Source of the DNA: Burkholderiales bacterium | GTDB lineage: Bacteria; Pseudomonadota; Gammaproteobacteria; Burkholderiales; Casimicrobiaceae | Direction: 5' to 3' | Length of the DNA: 18,040 nt | Assembly (NCBI GenBank): GCA_025354075.1 | Contig: JANXNO010000105.1 | Coordinates: 1-18,040 of the forward strand | In this document: positions 5,672 to 13,824 of the stretch, one piece after another | Numbering within the stretch: the stretch's first letter is position 1 | Layout of the letters: every line of letters starts with the position of its first letter | Program-made: the position numbers and the translations under genes | Notes under the pieces: generated by a model | Seen by the model: only the letters and a program-made list of their open reading frames with translations | The model's database searches: none | Told to the model about the DNA's origin: nothing

Positions 5672-6931
5672 CTACCGATAAACCGGAAATCGCGCACAAA
5701 GCGCCGCAACTTCTCCACGCACTCTTGCAATCACCGCCTCATCATTCGGCGCATCAAGCACATCAGCAATAAAGTTGCCAACCATCTTCGCCTCAGCTTC
5801 CTTGAACCCACGCGTAGTAAACGCAGGCGAACCCAAACGAATTCCGCTCGTGACCATCGGCTTTTCCGGGTCGTTGGGGATGGCATTTTTGTTGCAGGTC
5901 ATGTGTGCTTTGTGCAGCACGTTTTCTGCTTCTTTGCCGGTGATTTTTTTGGATCGGAGGTCGACGAGCATGAGATGCGATTCGGTGCCGCCGCTGACGA
6001 TGCGCAGGCCGCGTTCGACGAGGGTTTTGGCGAGCACGTCAGCGTTCTTGATGACTTGCGCCTGATAGGTTTTGAACTCGGGCTTGAGCGCTTCGCCGAA
6101 GGCGATGGCCTTTGCCGCGATGACGTGCATCAGCGGGCCGCCCTGCAGACCGGGGAACACGGCGCTGTTGAGTTTTTTCGCGAGGTCTTCGTCGTTGGTG
6201 AGGATCACGCCGCCGCGCGGGCCGCGCAGCGTTTTATGTGTGGTGCTGGTGACGACGTGCGCGTGCGGGATCGGGTTCGGATACACGCCCGCGGCGATCA
6301 GGCCCGCGTAGTGCGCCATGTCGACCCATAGTTTCGCACCAACTTCGTCTGCGATTTCGCGCATCTTGGCCCAGTCCCACTTGAGCGAATACGCCGAGCC
6401 GCCGCCGATGATCATCTTCGGTTTGCACTCGTGCGCTTTGGCGCGCATCTGGTCGTAGTCGATGGTCTCTGCGGACGTGAGGCCGTAGGCATTGGCCTTG
6501 AACCATTTGCCGCTCATGTTGAGCGCCATGCCGTGCGTCAAGTGGCCGCCCTCTGCCAGGGAGAGGCCGAGGAAAGGATCACCCGGCTGCATGAGCACGA
6601 AGTACACGGCGGTATTGGCCTGCGCGCCGGAGTGCGGCTGCACGTTGACGAATTTGGCATCGAACAGCGTTTTCAGGCGATCAATCGCGAGCGTTTCGGC
6701 AATGTCAACAAACTCACAGCCACCGTAGTAGCGACGACCGGGATAGCCCTCGGCGTATTTATTAGTGAGCTGCGAACCCTGCGCTTCCATTACGGCCTTG
6801 CTGGCGTAATTTTCGGAGGCGATCAATTCGATGTGATCTTCCTGGCGCTGGTTTTCTGACTGGACGACAGCGAAAAGCTCGGGGTCAACCTGAGCCAGCG
6901 AGGAGACAAAAAATTCGGGGCGCGCGTTCAT
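5672..6931 (-). CDS. glyA: Serine hydroxymethyltransferase
   Basis: PLP-dependent enzyme that interconverts serine and glycine while charging tetrahydrofolate with a one-carbon unit; cytosolic. Landmarks are [20 protein letters not shown], the stretch [26 protein letters not shown], and the PLP lysine in [13 protein letters not shown] (Lys233 counted from the chosen start). The 419 residues match the family. Two ATGs lie six bases apart (6937 and 6931). AAAGGA at 6945-6940 is two bases from the first and eight from the second, so the second (MNARPEFF) is the better start. The gene is flanked by the accessory patch downstream and a 400-bp gene-free region upstream, and appears monocistronic. 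In many betaproteobacteria glyA is followed by nrdR; here it is not. Confidence 0.97.
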   Translation of the reverse strand: MNARPEFFVSSLAQVDPELFAVVQSENQRQEDHIELIASENYASKAVMEAQGSQLTNKYAEGYPGRRYYGGCEFVDIAETLAIDRLKTLFDAKFVNVQPHSGAQANTAVYFVLMQPGDPFLGLSLAEGGHLTHGMALNMSGKWFKANAYGLTSAETIDYDQMRAKAHECKPKMIIGGGSAYSLKWDWAKMREIADEVGAKLWVDMAHYAGLIAAGVYPNPIPHAHVVTSTTHKTLRGPRGGVILTNDEDLAKKLNSAVFPGLQGGPLMHVIAAKAIAFGEALKPEFKTYQAQVIKNADVLAKTLVERGLRIVSGGTESHLMLVDLRSKKITGKEAENVLHKAHMTCNKNAIPNDPEKPMVTSGIRLGSPAFTTRGFKEAEAKMVGNFIADVLDAPNDEAVIARVRGEVAALCARFPVYR

Positions 6932-7332
6932 GGGCATGGTCCTTTGATGTTGAGGTGGAATGCCCAGGCGGACGGCGGGTTCGCTCGAATAATTGCCAAG
7001 CGAAAAGCGAGCTTCCTGAGGGTGGCTCCCTCTCAGTCATCGCATAGTATTTGCGACGCTTACGCCAGTTACACGCTTCGCGGAATTATAGGCGGAGGGT
7101 CAACAAGGCAATATCAGCTTTTTAGCTGTCATAGCGTTTTTATTGGGCATCACTGGTCAAAACCTGGCTTATCGACTTTTGACATTTATTCGCTCTAGCC
7201 CCTTATTCAGCGGGCGATTTCAAGAAAAGTTGTTGGTGTTGTGGAGCGATTGCCCTGCGACACAAAGCGCACTGACACGTCCGTCGCAGCGGCACCGCGC
7301 CCACCATGGAAGTGCTCTCGTGATCTGCGCGT
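6932..7332. other. Gene-free region upstream of glyA
   Basis: About 400 bp with no coding sequence I can support. On the minus strand, TATAAT (7090-7085) is a possible glyA -10 without a convincing -35; it would give a leader of about 150 nt. That leader holds a hairpin at 7016-7036 (CTGAGGG/CCCTCTCAG, seven pairs with one bulge, six-base loop) and a weaker GCTCG/CGAGC pairing at about 6982-7012. I looked for glycine or THF riboswitch cores and did not recognise one. The part from 7203 to 7332, next to the antiporter stop, shows nothing distinctive. Confidence 0.4.
6940..6945 (-). promoter_or_regulatory. Shine-Dalgarno deciding the glyA start
   Basis: AAAGGA on the minus strand lies eight bases from the ATG at 6931 but only two from the ATG at 6937, so it favours the shorter form. 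Confidence 0.6.
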
Positions 7333-8604
7333 TCAGCGTAGCGCCCAGAGGCAAAACGCCGCGACCAGCGTCGGTGGCAACGCGGCCAAAAACAGACCGC
7401 CCGCACCAATTGCGTTGTCATCGAAACTGCCTTTGAGAATGGCGTAGCCCGCCGGATTGGGTGCGTTGGCGATGACCGTAAGACCGCCACCAGTCACAGC
7501 ACCGGCAACCACCATGTACTTGAATTCGTCGCTGAGGCCGGGCACCAGTGAGGCGAGATAAGTCAACGCGGCGTTGTCCGTGACGGCCGTGAGCACCGCT
7601 GCACCGAAGAACGCAGCATCCGGCGAAAGCGTCGTGAGCAGCGGCTGCAACCACCATTGCTGCTGCGCGCCTAGCACAACGAGTCCGCCGAGGAAGAAGC
7701 CGACCAGCAACGCTTCACGCAGAATGAGTTTGTCCTGATATTTTTCGTACGCGCTCGCGAAGCCGAGGAAAAAACAAAAGATCGCAATGAAAACGACCTC
7801 GTGATGCGCGAACACCACAACGATCGCGAGAAAAGCGAGGCTCACGAGGATGATTGACCACGGCATGGTCATCCTGACACCGCCCGTGGCCTGATAGGGC
7901 ACATCACGCAATTGCTTACCGAAAATCAACGTGACCGAGAGCGCATTGATGGCCACAGCGAGCGCCGCACGCCAGCCAAAATTACTCATCATGAATGCGG
8001 TGTCCCACTGCCACGTCGTCGCCACCATCAGCACGGGGGGTGCGGCGTACGCGGTCAGCGTGCCGCCGATGGACACATTGACGAACAGCACACCGACAGT
8101 TGCGTATTTAAGGCGGGTTGAAATATTTTTTGAGAAAAAATGTTCGCGTAGCAGCAGCGCAGCAAGCGTCATAGCCGCAGGCTCGGTGATGAACGAACCC
8201 ATCAGCGGTACCAGCGCAAGCGAGATGAAATAAAACGCCATCGGCTTGGCCCGCGACTGCGCCGGGGCGAGACGCGTGAGCCCACGCACGAGAAAACTGG
8301 CCAGTTCAACGACAGGCTTGCTCGCTGCGATGACCATCACTACAAACACAAACAAGGGTTCGGTGAAGTTGCGGCCTTCCAGATATTCAACGGTCGCGGT
8401 TTTGCCAGTAATTACGAATTTGAAAGCGACGAATACGAGCGCCCAGAAACCGAACACCGCTTCAATTTCTCCGAGAAAATGAAAGGCGCCGGCGTGCGCG
8501 GGGTAGCGGTGAGCAAGGCGTTCGAAATACGCCACTGAGAAGGTGTGTATGACAGCGAGCGCAAACAGCGTTGCGCCGATCATCTGGACGGTAGTTGGAT
8601 TCAT
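7333..8604 (-). CDS. Putative Na+/H+ antiporter (PF07399-type membrane protein)
   Basis: A 423-residue polytopic inner-membrane protein with roughly ten or more hydrophobic segments. The opening MNPTTVQMIGATLFALAVIH and the segments AHRYPAHAGAFHFLGEIEAV and FGFWALVFVA match a family annotated as putative Na+/H+ antiporter, a member of the wider ion-transporter superfamily. Two re-entrant-like motifs stand out: FITEPAAMTLAALLL with SIGGTLTAYAAPPVLMVA in the first half, and TAVTDNAALTYLASL with GGGLTVIANAPNPAG in the second. This is the internal duplication expected of that superfamily. The next gene upstream (8687-9976) is on the same strand, ends 82 bp before this start, and has parallel motifs, so the two are probably an operon and perhaps a functional pair. 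Substrate ions are inferred from family annotation only. Confidence 0.8.
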   Translation of the reverse strand: MNPTTVQMIGATLFALAVIHTFSVAYFERLAHRYPAHAGAFHFLGEIEAVFGFWALVFVAFKFVITGKTATVEYLEGRNFTEPLFVFVVMVIAASKPVVELASFLVRGLTRLAPAQSRAKPMAFYFISLALVPLMGSFITEPAAMTLAALLLREHFFSKNISTRLKYATVGVLFVNVSIGGTLTAYAAPPVLMVATTWQWDTAFMMSNFGWRAALAVAINALSVTLIFGKQLRDVPYQATGGVRMTMPWSIILVSLAFLAIVVVFAHHEVVFIAIFCFFLGFASAYEKYQDKLILREALLVGFFLGGLVVLGAQQQWWLQPLLTTLSPDAAFFGAAVLTAVTDNAALTYLASLVPGLSDEFKYMVVAGAVTGGGLTVIANAPNPAGYAILKGSFDDNAIGAGGLFLAALPPTLVAAFCLWALR

Positions 8605-8686
8605 GCAGCTAGTCTACGTGCGCCGGCTAACGAGCGCGATGCGACGATTAGGATCGGCTTGTTCGTTGTTACTTGCGCGACAGCCA

Positions 8687-9976
8687 CTAGCTCGTCGCTT
8701 TAAGCGCCGTGGGTACCCAGCCGCTAATCGTCAGCATCACAAAAAAGCCCACGACATACGCCACCACCACATGCCAGCCCTGCTTAACCCACTGCACTGC
8801 ATTGCGCGCCTCAGGGAACTGACTGGAAAGCGCCACGCCCGCCGATGATCCGAACCAAATCATGGATCCCCCGAAGCCTACACAATAGGCCAACATGCCC
8901 CAGTCGTAGCCGCCTTGCTTGATCGCCAGAGCGGTCAGTGGAATATTGTCGAACACCGCCGAAACAAAACCCAGTCCGAGTGCTGATTGCCATGAAGCCG
9001 CAGGCAACGCATCAACGGGCATCATCGACGCACAGAGCACCAGAGACAATAAAAATAGCGCGCCCTTTGCAGCGTCGGGCACCAATGACCAATCCGGTTT
9101 GCGTATCGGCACAGCGATCAAAATTGCCGCCCACACGGCAACACCCAGCACCGGAAAGTGTTCGCCCAAAGCACCGTATCGCGTGTTGATCAACACGTTG
9201 GCGATGATCGCCACGGCCAGAATCCAGAAAACGATACCGACGCGTGCCCAGTCGACGCGGTGCGCCACCTTTGCGTCCTTGATGATGGGTGAATAGGCCT
9301 GCTGCTGCTTCGCTGCGACGACGCCCACGATAACGACGGCAACCAATGCGGCCACGTACGCATCGAGCACAGCCAGCGGCGACGCGCCGGCAAGCCAGAG
9401 CATCGTGGTCGTGGTGTCTCCAACGACCGAGCCAGAGCCCCCAGCATTCGACGCGGCCACGATACCCGCGAGATACCCGATATGAACCTTTTTGCGAAAC
9501 ACAGCCGAGGCCACGGTGCCGCCGATTAAGGCGGCTGCGATGTTGTCCAAAAAGCTCGACAGCACAAACACCAGAATCAACAATACAAAACCGCCCTTCC
9601 AGTCGTCCGGCAAAAAGTGCGGCAACACTTTTGGCACCTTGCTGTCTTCAAAATGATTGGACAACAACGCAAACCCCACCAGCAAGCACAGCAGATTCGC
9701 CAGTAGCACCCATTCATGGCCGAGATGCCCGATGAAGCCGGGCATGCCCTCGCCCGTTTTGAATCCGGCAATCAGAATTTTGTAGAGCGAAATCAGCACC
9801 GCGCCGCCCACTGCGACTTTCAGCGAATGCTTGTGCAGCAGCGCCACACCCGCCAGCACGCAGGCAAACAGAATAAAGTCAACTGGCACCGGGCCGACGA
9901 ACGGACTGGCGGCGTGGGTCGTGGTAGCTGCGAAAGCGGTGCCAAGTGCCGCGAGCACGCGACTAAGTGCGAACAT
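8687..9976 (-). CDS. NhaD/CitMHS-like ion-transporter superfamily permease
   Basis: A 429-residue multispanning membrane protein. The start at 9976 was chosen because AAAAAAGGG lies just upstream and because the first residues, MFALSRVLAALGTAFAATT, form a hydrophobic leader; a longer in-frame form from 10057 begins with a hydrophilic stretch unlike the family. Features of NhaD/ArsB/citrate-type transporters are SSFLDNIAAALIGGTVASA with SNAGGSGSVVGDTTTTMLWL in the first half and SAVFDNIPLTALAIKQGG with GGSMIWFGSSAGVA in the second: paired DN half-helix motifs with glycine-rich hairpins. The specific substrate (Na+/H+ or a carboxylate) is not readable. It is probably co-transcribed with the adjacent putative Na+/H+ antiporter. 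It is divergent from the TRAP receptor gene across 220 bp. Confidence 0.8.
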   Translation of the reverse strand: MFALSRVLAALGTAFAATTTHAASPFVGPVPVDFILFACVLAGVALLHKHSLKVAVGGAVLISLYKILIAGFKTGEGMPGFIGHLGHEWVLLANLLCLLVGFALLSNHFEDSKVPKVLPHFLPDDWKGGFVLLILVFVLSSFLDNIAAALIGGTVASAVFRKKVHIGYLAGIVAASNAGGSGSVVGDTTTTMLWLAGASPLAVLDAYVAALVAVVIVGVVAAKQQQAYSPIIKDAKVAHRVDWARVGIVFWILAVAIIANVLINTRYGALGEHFPVLGVAVWAAILIAVPIRKPDWSLVPDAAKGALFLLSLVLCASMMPVDALPAASWQSALGLGFVSAVFDNIPLTALAIKQGGYDWGMLAYCVGFGGSMIWFGSSAGVALSSQFPEARNAVQWVKQGWHVVVAYVVGFFVMLTISGWVPTALKATS

Positions 9977-10196
9977 GGCTAACCCTTTTTTATTCGTAAA
10001 CGCATCGTACTTCGCGCTTATGCTCATTCTAGGCATGGCTTTCGTGCATCCATGCAACGCAGTCCCGCAATTCGGGGAAAACCCATGATGCGCGCCATTT
10101 ATGCGAACCTACAATACTTGCAGGATCGGATATTGACCGAATGCTTCGCAGCTGCGCTCATCGGCGAGCCGCAAAAAACCATACTCAGGAGAGACT

Positions 10197-11285
10197 ATGC
10201 AACGTCGTGATTTTCTAACCAAGGCAGCAGCCAGCGCTGCGACCGGTGGCGCCATTTTGGCAGCGCCCGCCGTCATCGGGCAATCACCTGCGGTTCGCTG
10301 GCGCTTGACGTCGGGCTTCCCCAAATCGCTCGACACGATTTATGGCGCGGCTGAAGTATTTGCGGCTATGGTCGGAAAAATGACGGGCGGTAAATTTCAG
10401 ATTTCTGTGCATGCAGCGGGTGAACTGGTACCGACGGCAGGACTCGTAGACGCAGTGCAGAACGGCACGGTTGAAGCGGGACACACCGCGCCGTACTACT
10501 ACTTCGGCAAAGACGACACGTTTGCGCTCGGCTGCGCGATCCCATTCGGTTTGAACAGCCGTCAGATGACCGCGTGGCAGTATGAAGGCAACGGCCTGAA
10601 GCTGATGCGTGAGTTCTACGCCAAGTACAACATGATCAGCTTCCCAATGGGCAATACTGGCGCACAAATGGGCGGCTGGTACCGAAAGGAAATCAAGTCA
10701 GCTGACGACTTCAAGGGTTTGAAATTCCGCGTCGGCGGCTTCGCTGGCAAGGTCTGCTCGCGCCTAGGTGCTATTCCGCAAAATATTCCGGGTGGCGAGA
10801 TTTATCAGGCACTGGAAAAAGGCACCATTGATGCGTGCGAATGGGTCGGCCCCTATGACGACCAGAAGCTGGGCTTTAACAAAGTCGCGCCAAACTATTA
10901 CTACCCTGGCTGGTGGGAAGGTGGCCCGCAGCTCGACCTGTACATCAACCAAAAAGCCTACGACGCACTGACGCCTGAGTACAAGGCAATTGTTGAAAAC
11001 GCTGCCGCGTTTGCCCACACTGAAATGCAGGCGAAATACGATGCCAAGAACCCTGGCGCGTTAAAGCAGCTCGTCGCGGGCGGCACCAAGCTGCATCGCT
11101 TCCCGAAAGACCTGATGGACAAGGCGTTCAAGGAGTCGATGGACCTCTACGCCGAGACGTCTGCGAAAAACCCGGCGTGGAAAAAAATCTACGACGACTA
11201 TTCGAAATTCCGCGCAGACTCCAACCTGTGGTTCCGCTTCACCGAGATGAGCTTCGACACGTTTATGCAGTCGCAAAAACTGTAG
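10197..11285 (+). CDS. TRAP transporter substrate-binding protein, TakP-like (2-oxo acid receptor, DctP family)
   Basis: A 362-residue periplasmic receptor for a TRAP transporter. The N-terminus MQRRDFLTKAAASAATGGA is a Tat signal (twin Arg followed by DFLTK), with cleavage near residue 29. The sequence closely resembles TakP of Rhodobacter, which binds pyruvate and other 2-oxo acids together with Na+. Shared landmarks (from memory) are GNTGAQMGGW at 152-161, LKFRVGGFAGKV at 175-186 with the carboxylate-binding Arg178, CEWVGPYDDQKLGF at 214-227 and YYYPGWWEGGP at 234-244. AGGAG lies a few bases before the ATG. The probable permease genes dctQ and dctM lie 0.9 kb downstream on the other strand, so receptor and permease are transcribed separately. 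A strong terminator follows the gene. Confidence 0.92.
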   Translation: MQRRDFLTKAAASAATGGAILAAPAVIGQSPAVRWRLTSGFPKSLDTIYGAAEVFAAMVGKMTGGKFQISVHAAGELVPTAGLVDAVQNGTVEAGHTAPYYYFGKDDTFALGCAIPFGLNSRQMTAWQYEGNGLKLMREFYAKYNMISFPMGNTGAQMGGWYRKEIKSADDFKGLKFRVGGFAGKVCSRLGAIPQNIPGGEIYQALEKGTIDACEWVGPYDDQKLGFNKVAPNYYYPGWWEGGPQLDLYINQKAYDALTPEYKAIVENAAAFAHTEMQAKYDAKNPGALKQLVAGGTKLHRFPKDLMDKAFKESMDLYAETSAKNPAWKKIYDDYSKFRADSNLWFRFTEMSFDTFMQSQKL

Positions 11286-11304
11286 TTAACGACCGTTGTC
11301 GATC

Positions 11305-11336
11305 AGCCCGCACGGCGCAAGCCCTGCGGGCTTTTT
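11305..11336 (+). terminator. Rho-independent terminator of the TRAP receptor gene
   Basis: Perfect 8-bp stem AGCCCGCA/TGCGGGCT (11305-11312 and 11325-11332) with a 12-nt loop, followed by TTTTT. It starts 20 bases after the stop codon at 11285. Confidence 0.85.
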
Positions 11337-11385
11337 GTTGGTTGCCGATGGCGCTGTGTTGTGTTGCCTGACGGTGTGCGCGCGA

Positions 11386-12129
11386 CTAAAACGACTCATT
11401 CGCTGCGAGATAGCGCCAGCTACCAATCGGCAAATCACCTAGGACGACGACGCCAATGCGGATGCGTTTTAGCGCGACTACGTTCAGGCCAACCAGTTCA
11501 CACATGCGGCGGATCTGGCGCTTCTTGCCCTCGCGCAACACGAAGCGCAATTGATCCTCGTTTTGCCACCAGACTTTGGCTGGTTTAAGCGCCTTTCCGT
11601 CGAGCGCCAGGCCGTGGTTCAGCAAAGCCAAATCCGATGGATGCAACCGTCCTCCGCGCACGGATTGCACCCGCACTAAGTACTCTTTGTCGACCAGCGA
11701 ATTCTCGCCGATCAACTGCTTAGCAATACGCCCGTCTTGCGTGAGTACGAGCATCCCGGTGGAATCGATGTCGAGTCGTCCTGCGGGGGCGATGCCGCGG
11801 GTGTGCTCGCGATTCCAGCGTATCGCCGTCGGGTCATCGCGCCAGCGGTTTTCGCCCTTCACCAGCACCACGGCGGGCTCGTGACCATCTTCGGCCTGAC
11901 CACTGACGTAACCGATGGGCTTGTTGAGCAGGATGGTGACACGCTCGGCTTGCTGGTTGGTGGCCGCGCGGTCGATGGTGATCACATGTTGTGGCAACAC
12001 TTTTTGGCCGAGCACGGCGGGCACGCCGTCGACGCGCACGAGCCCTTGCTCAATCCAGGCATCGGCTTCGCGACGGGACGCCAGGCCGAGCTCACTCATG
12101 CGTTTTGAAAGGCGGATGGGTTCGGTCAT
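11386..12129 (-). CDS. RluF-like pseudouridine synthase (RsuA/RluB/E/F family)
   Basis: Converts a uridine of ribosomal RNA to pseudouridine; the family includes RluF (23S U2604) and RluB/RluE. It has 247 residues from the ATG at 12129 (MTEPIRLSKRMSE). A longer form from a GTG at 12159 would begin within a terminator hairpin and is unlikely. An N-terminal S4 RNA-binding domain (RLSKRMSELGLASRREADAW, 6-25) precedes the catalytic domain, with NKPIGYVSG (69-77), the catalytic Asp120 in GRLDIDSTGMLVLT, and the late motif EGKKRQIRRMCE. The ending LPIGSWRYLAANE resembles RluF best. The target base cannot be proved from sequence. The gene lies between the TRAP receptor and permease genes, and its ATG is only 18-22 bases after the dctM terminator. 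Confidence 0.9.
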   Translation of the reverse strand: MTEPIRLSKRMSELGLASRREADAWIEQGLVRVDGVPAVLGQKVLPQHVITIDRAATNQQAERVTILLNKPIGYVSGQAEDGHEPAVVLVKGENRWRDDPTAIRWNREHTRGIAPAGRLDIDSTGMLVLTQDGRIAKQLIGENSLVDKEYLVRVQSVRGGRLHPSDLALLNHGLALDGKALKPAKVWWQNEDQLRFVLREGKKRQIRRMCELVGLNVVALKRIRIGVVVLGDLPIGSWRYLAANESF

Positions 12130-12146
12130 AGTGAAATTTTGAAGCG

Positions 12147-12173
12147 CAAAAAAGAGCACCCGAAGGTGCTCTT
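12147..12173 (-). terminator. Rho-independent terminator of the dctQM operon
   Basis: On the minus strand, AAGAGCACC - TTCG - GGTGCTCTT forms a perfect 9-bp stem capped by a UUCG tetraloop and is followed by further T residues (TTTTTT including the stem end). It starts 23 bases after the dctM stop and ends just before the pseudouridine synthase ATG at 12129. Confidence 0.88.
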
Positions 12174-12196
12174 GTTGAGTGACGGTTGGAAGAAGT

Positions 12197-13795
12197 CTAC
12201 TTCTTCGCTTCGTCCTTCTTCACCGCGTCCAGAATCGCCTTCGTCGGATCGTCCGCTGTGGGTGCCTCAGGCGCAGGCGTAACGGGTGCCGCCGGAGTTG
12301 CGCCGGGCGCAGGCGCTGCGGGGGTGCCGCTCTGCTTGAACAAGTCCTCCATGCTGCGCTCTTTCTCGGGTGTTTTCTCCTGTTCCGGCGCTTCGATCTT
12401 GACTTTATCGAGATCGTATTTCACCTCTTTGTCGAGGAAAGCGGTCACCGTCTGCGGCACAAAAATAACGATGGCGACCAGCATCAATTGCATGATGACC
12501 CATGGAATCGCGCCCATGTAGATGTCCTTCGACTCCACTTTGACTGGTATCGTTTTGTTTTTGTAGAGCGTGTCGGCAATGCCACGCAGATAGAACAGTG
12601 CAAAGCCAAATGGCGGATGCATGAAGCTGGTTTGCATGTTCACACAGAGCAACACGCCAAACCAGATGAGATTGATGCCCAGCTTGTCCGCGACCGGGGC
12701 CAGCATCGGAATGATGATGAAGGCGATCTCAAAAAAGTCGAGGAAAAACGCGAGAAAGAACACAAAGATATTGACGACGATCAGAAAGCCCACCTGCCCG
12801 CCTGGCAAACCGGTCAGCAAATGTTCAACCCATTTCGCACCGTCCACGCCCTGAAACACGAGCGAAAACACGCGCGAGCCAATCAGGATGAACACCACCA
12901 TTGCGGTCAGACGAGCGGTGCCTTCCATCGCGTCGCGGATCAGCGGCCAAGTGAGTCGCTTTTGCGTCGCAGCCAGTATTAGCGCGCCCACCACACCCAT
13001 TGCGCCCGCCTCGGTCGGCGTGCAGATCGCCACGTCGATTCCGGGCAAGCCGCCCATCGAGCCGAGCACCGTGAAGATCAAGATGGCTGACGGGACGATC
13101 CCCTTCAGGCACTTCCTCCATAGTGGCCAGCCGTTCAACGTCCGTGCCTCCTTCGGAACACCGGGCACATACTCAGGCTTGAATTTCGCCACCAGAAAGG
13201 TGTAGATCGCGAAGATCAGGATTTGCAGAATCGAGGGGCCCCATGCGCCCTTGTACATGTCGCCCACGCTTTTGCCGAGTTGATCGGCAAGCACCACCAG
13301 CACCAGTGACGGCGGCACCAATTGCGTAATGGTGCCGGAGGCCGCTAGCACGCCCGTGGCGTAACGCATGTTGTAGCCGTAGCGCATCATGACTGGCAGC
13401 GAAATCAGCGCCATCGCGATCACCTGGCCGGCCACCGTTCCAGTGATTGCACCGAGAATGAAACCAACGATGATGACCGAGTAGCCGAGCCCGCCTTTGA
13501 CCGGGCCGAACAATTGGCCCATCGAGTCGAGCATGTCTTCTGCCAGTCCGCACTTCTCAAGTATCGATCCCATCATCGTGAAAAACGGGATCGCCAGCAG
13601 CAAGTCGTTCGACAGGATGCCGAAAATATTGAGCGGCAAATTCGACATGAAAGACACGGGGAACCACCCCATGTAAATCGCAAAAAAACCGCAACCCAAG
13701 CCGAGCGCAGAAAGTGAGAACGCTACCGGAAAGCCGATGAGCATGATCACAATCAGGCCCCCGAACATCATCGGTGCAAAGTCTTGCATCGTCAT
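12197..13795 (-). CDS. TRAP transporter large permease subunit (DctM family) with C-terminal extension
   Basis: Large membrane subunit of a TRAP transporter, which couples solute uptake to the Na+ gradient. The 532-residue protein starts with MTMQDFAPMMFGGLIVIMLI and contains typical DctM features: IPFFTMMGSILEKCGLAEDM, segments rich in Gly/Ala such as GAITGTVAGQVIAMALISLP and SGTITQLVPPSLVLVV (the P-PS hairpin), and LDFFEIAFIIIPMLAPVADK. The ribosome-binding site GGGGGA lies eight bases before the ATG. After the last membrane segment, about 78 residues (from about 455) form a charged, then Pro/Ala-rich tail (SGTPAAPAPGATPAAPVTPA), ending DAVKKDEAKK; this is longer than usual for DctM. The gene follows dctQ after 29 bp and ends at a strong terminator. 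The nearby TakP-like receptor is its likely partner. Confidence 0.93.
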   Translation of the reverse strand: MTMQDFAPMMFGGLIVIMLIGFPVAFSLSALGLGCGFFAIYMGWFPVSFMSNLPLNIFGILSNDLLLAIPFFTMMGSILEKCGLAEDMLDSMGQLFGPVKGGLGYSVIIVGFILGAITGTVAGQVIAMALISLPVMMRYGYNMRYATGVLAASGTITQLVPPSLVLVVLADQLGKSVGDMYKGAWGPSILQILIFAIYTFLVAKFKPEYVPGVPKEARTLNGWPLWRKCLKGIVPSAILIFTVLGSMGGLPGIDVAICTPTEAGAMGVVGALILAATQKRLTWPLIRDAMEGTARLTAMVVFILIGSRVFSLVFQGVDGAKWVEHLLTGLPGGQVGFLIVVNIFVFFLAFFLDFFEIAFIIIPMLAPVADKLGINLIWFGVLLCVNMQTSFMHPPFGFALFYLRGIADTLYKNKTIPVKVESKDIYMGAIPWVIMQLMLVAIVIFVPQTVTAFLDKEVKYDLDKVKIEAPEQEKTPEKERSMEDLFKQSGTPAAPAPGATPAAPVTPAPEAPTADDPTKAILDAVKKDEAKK

Positions 13796-13824
13796 TTTAT
13801 TTTTCCCCCTTATTCTGATCGCGC

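Noticed and set aside
6944..7198. 84-residue plus-strand open frame upstream of glyA
   Set aside because: No ribosome-binding site, no recognisable motif and Ser/Arg-rich random composition. It lies over the predicted glyA leader.
9977..10057. 27-residue extension of the NhaD-like permease
   Set aside because: The hydrophilic extension precedes a natural hydrophobic start at 9976, which has a better ribosome-binding site.
12179..12982. 267-residue open frame on the plus strand
   Set aside because: It lies wholly opposite dctM, is rich in Arg/His/Cys with no family resemblance, and is explained by the codon bias of the real gene.
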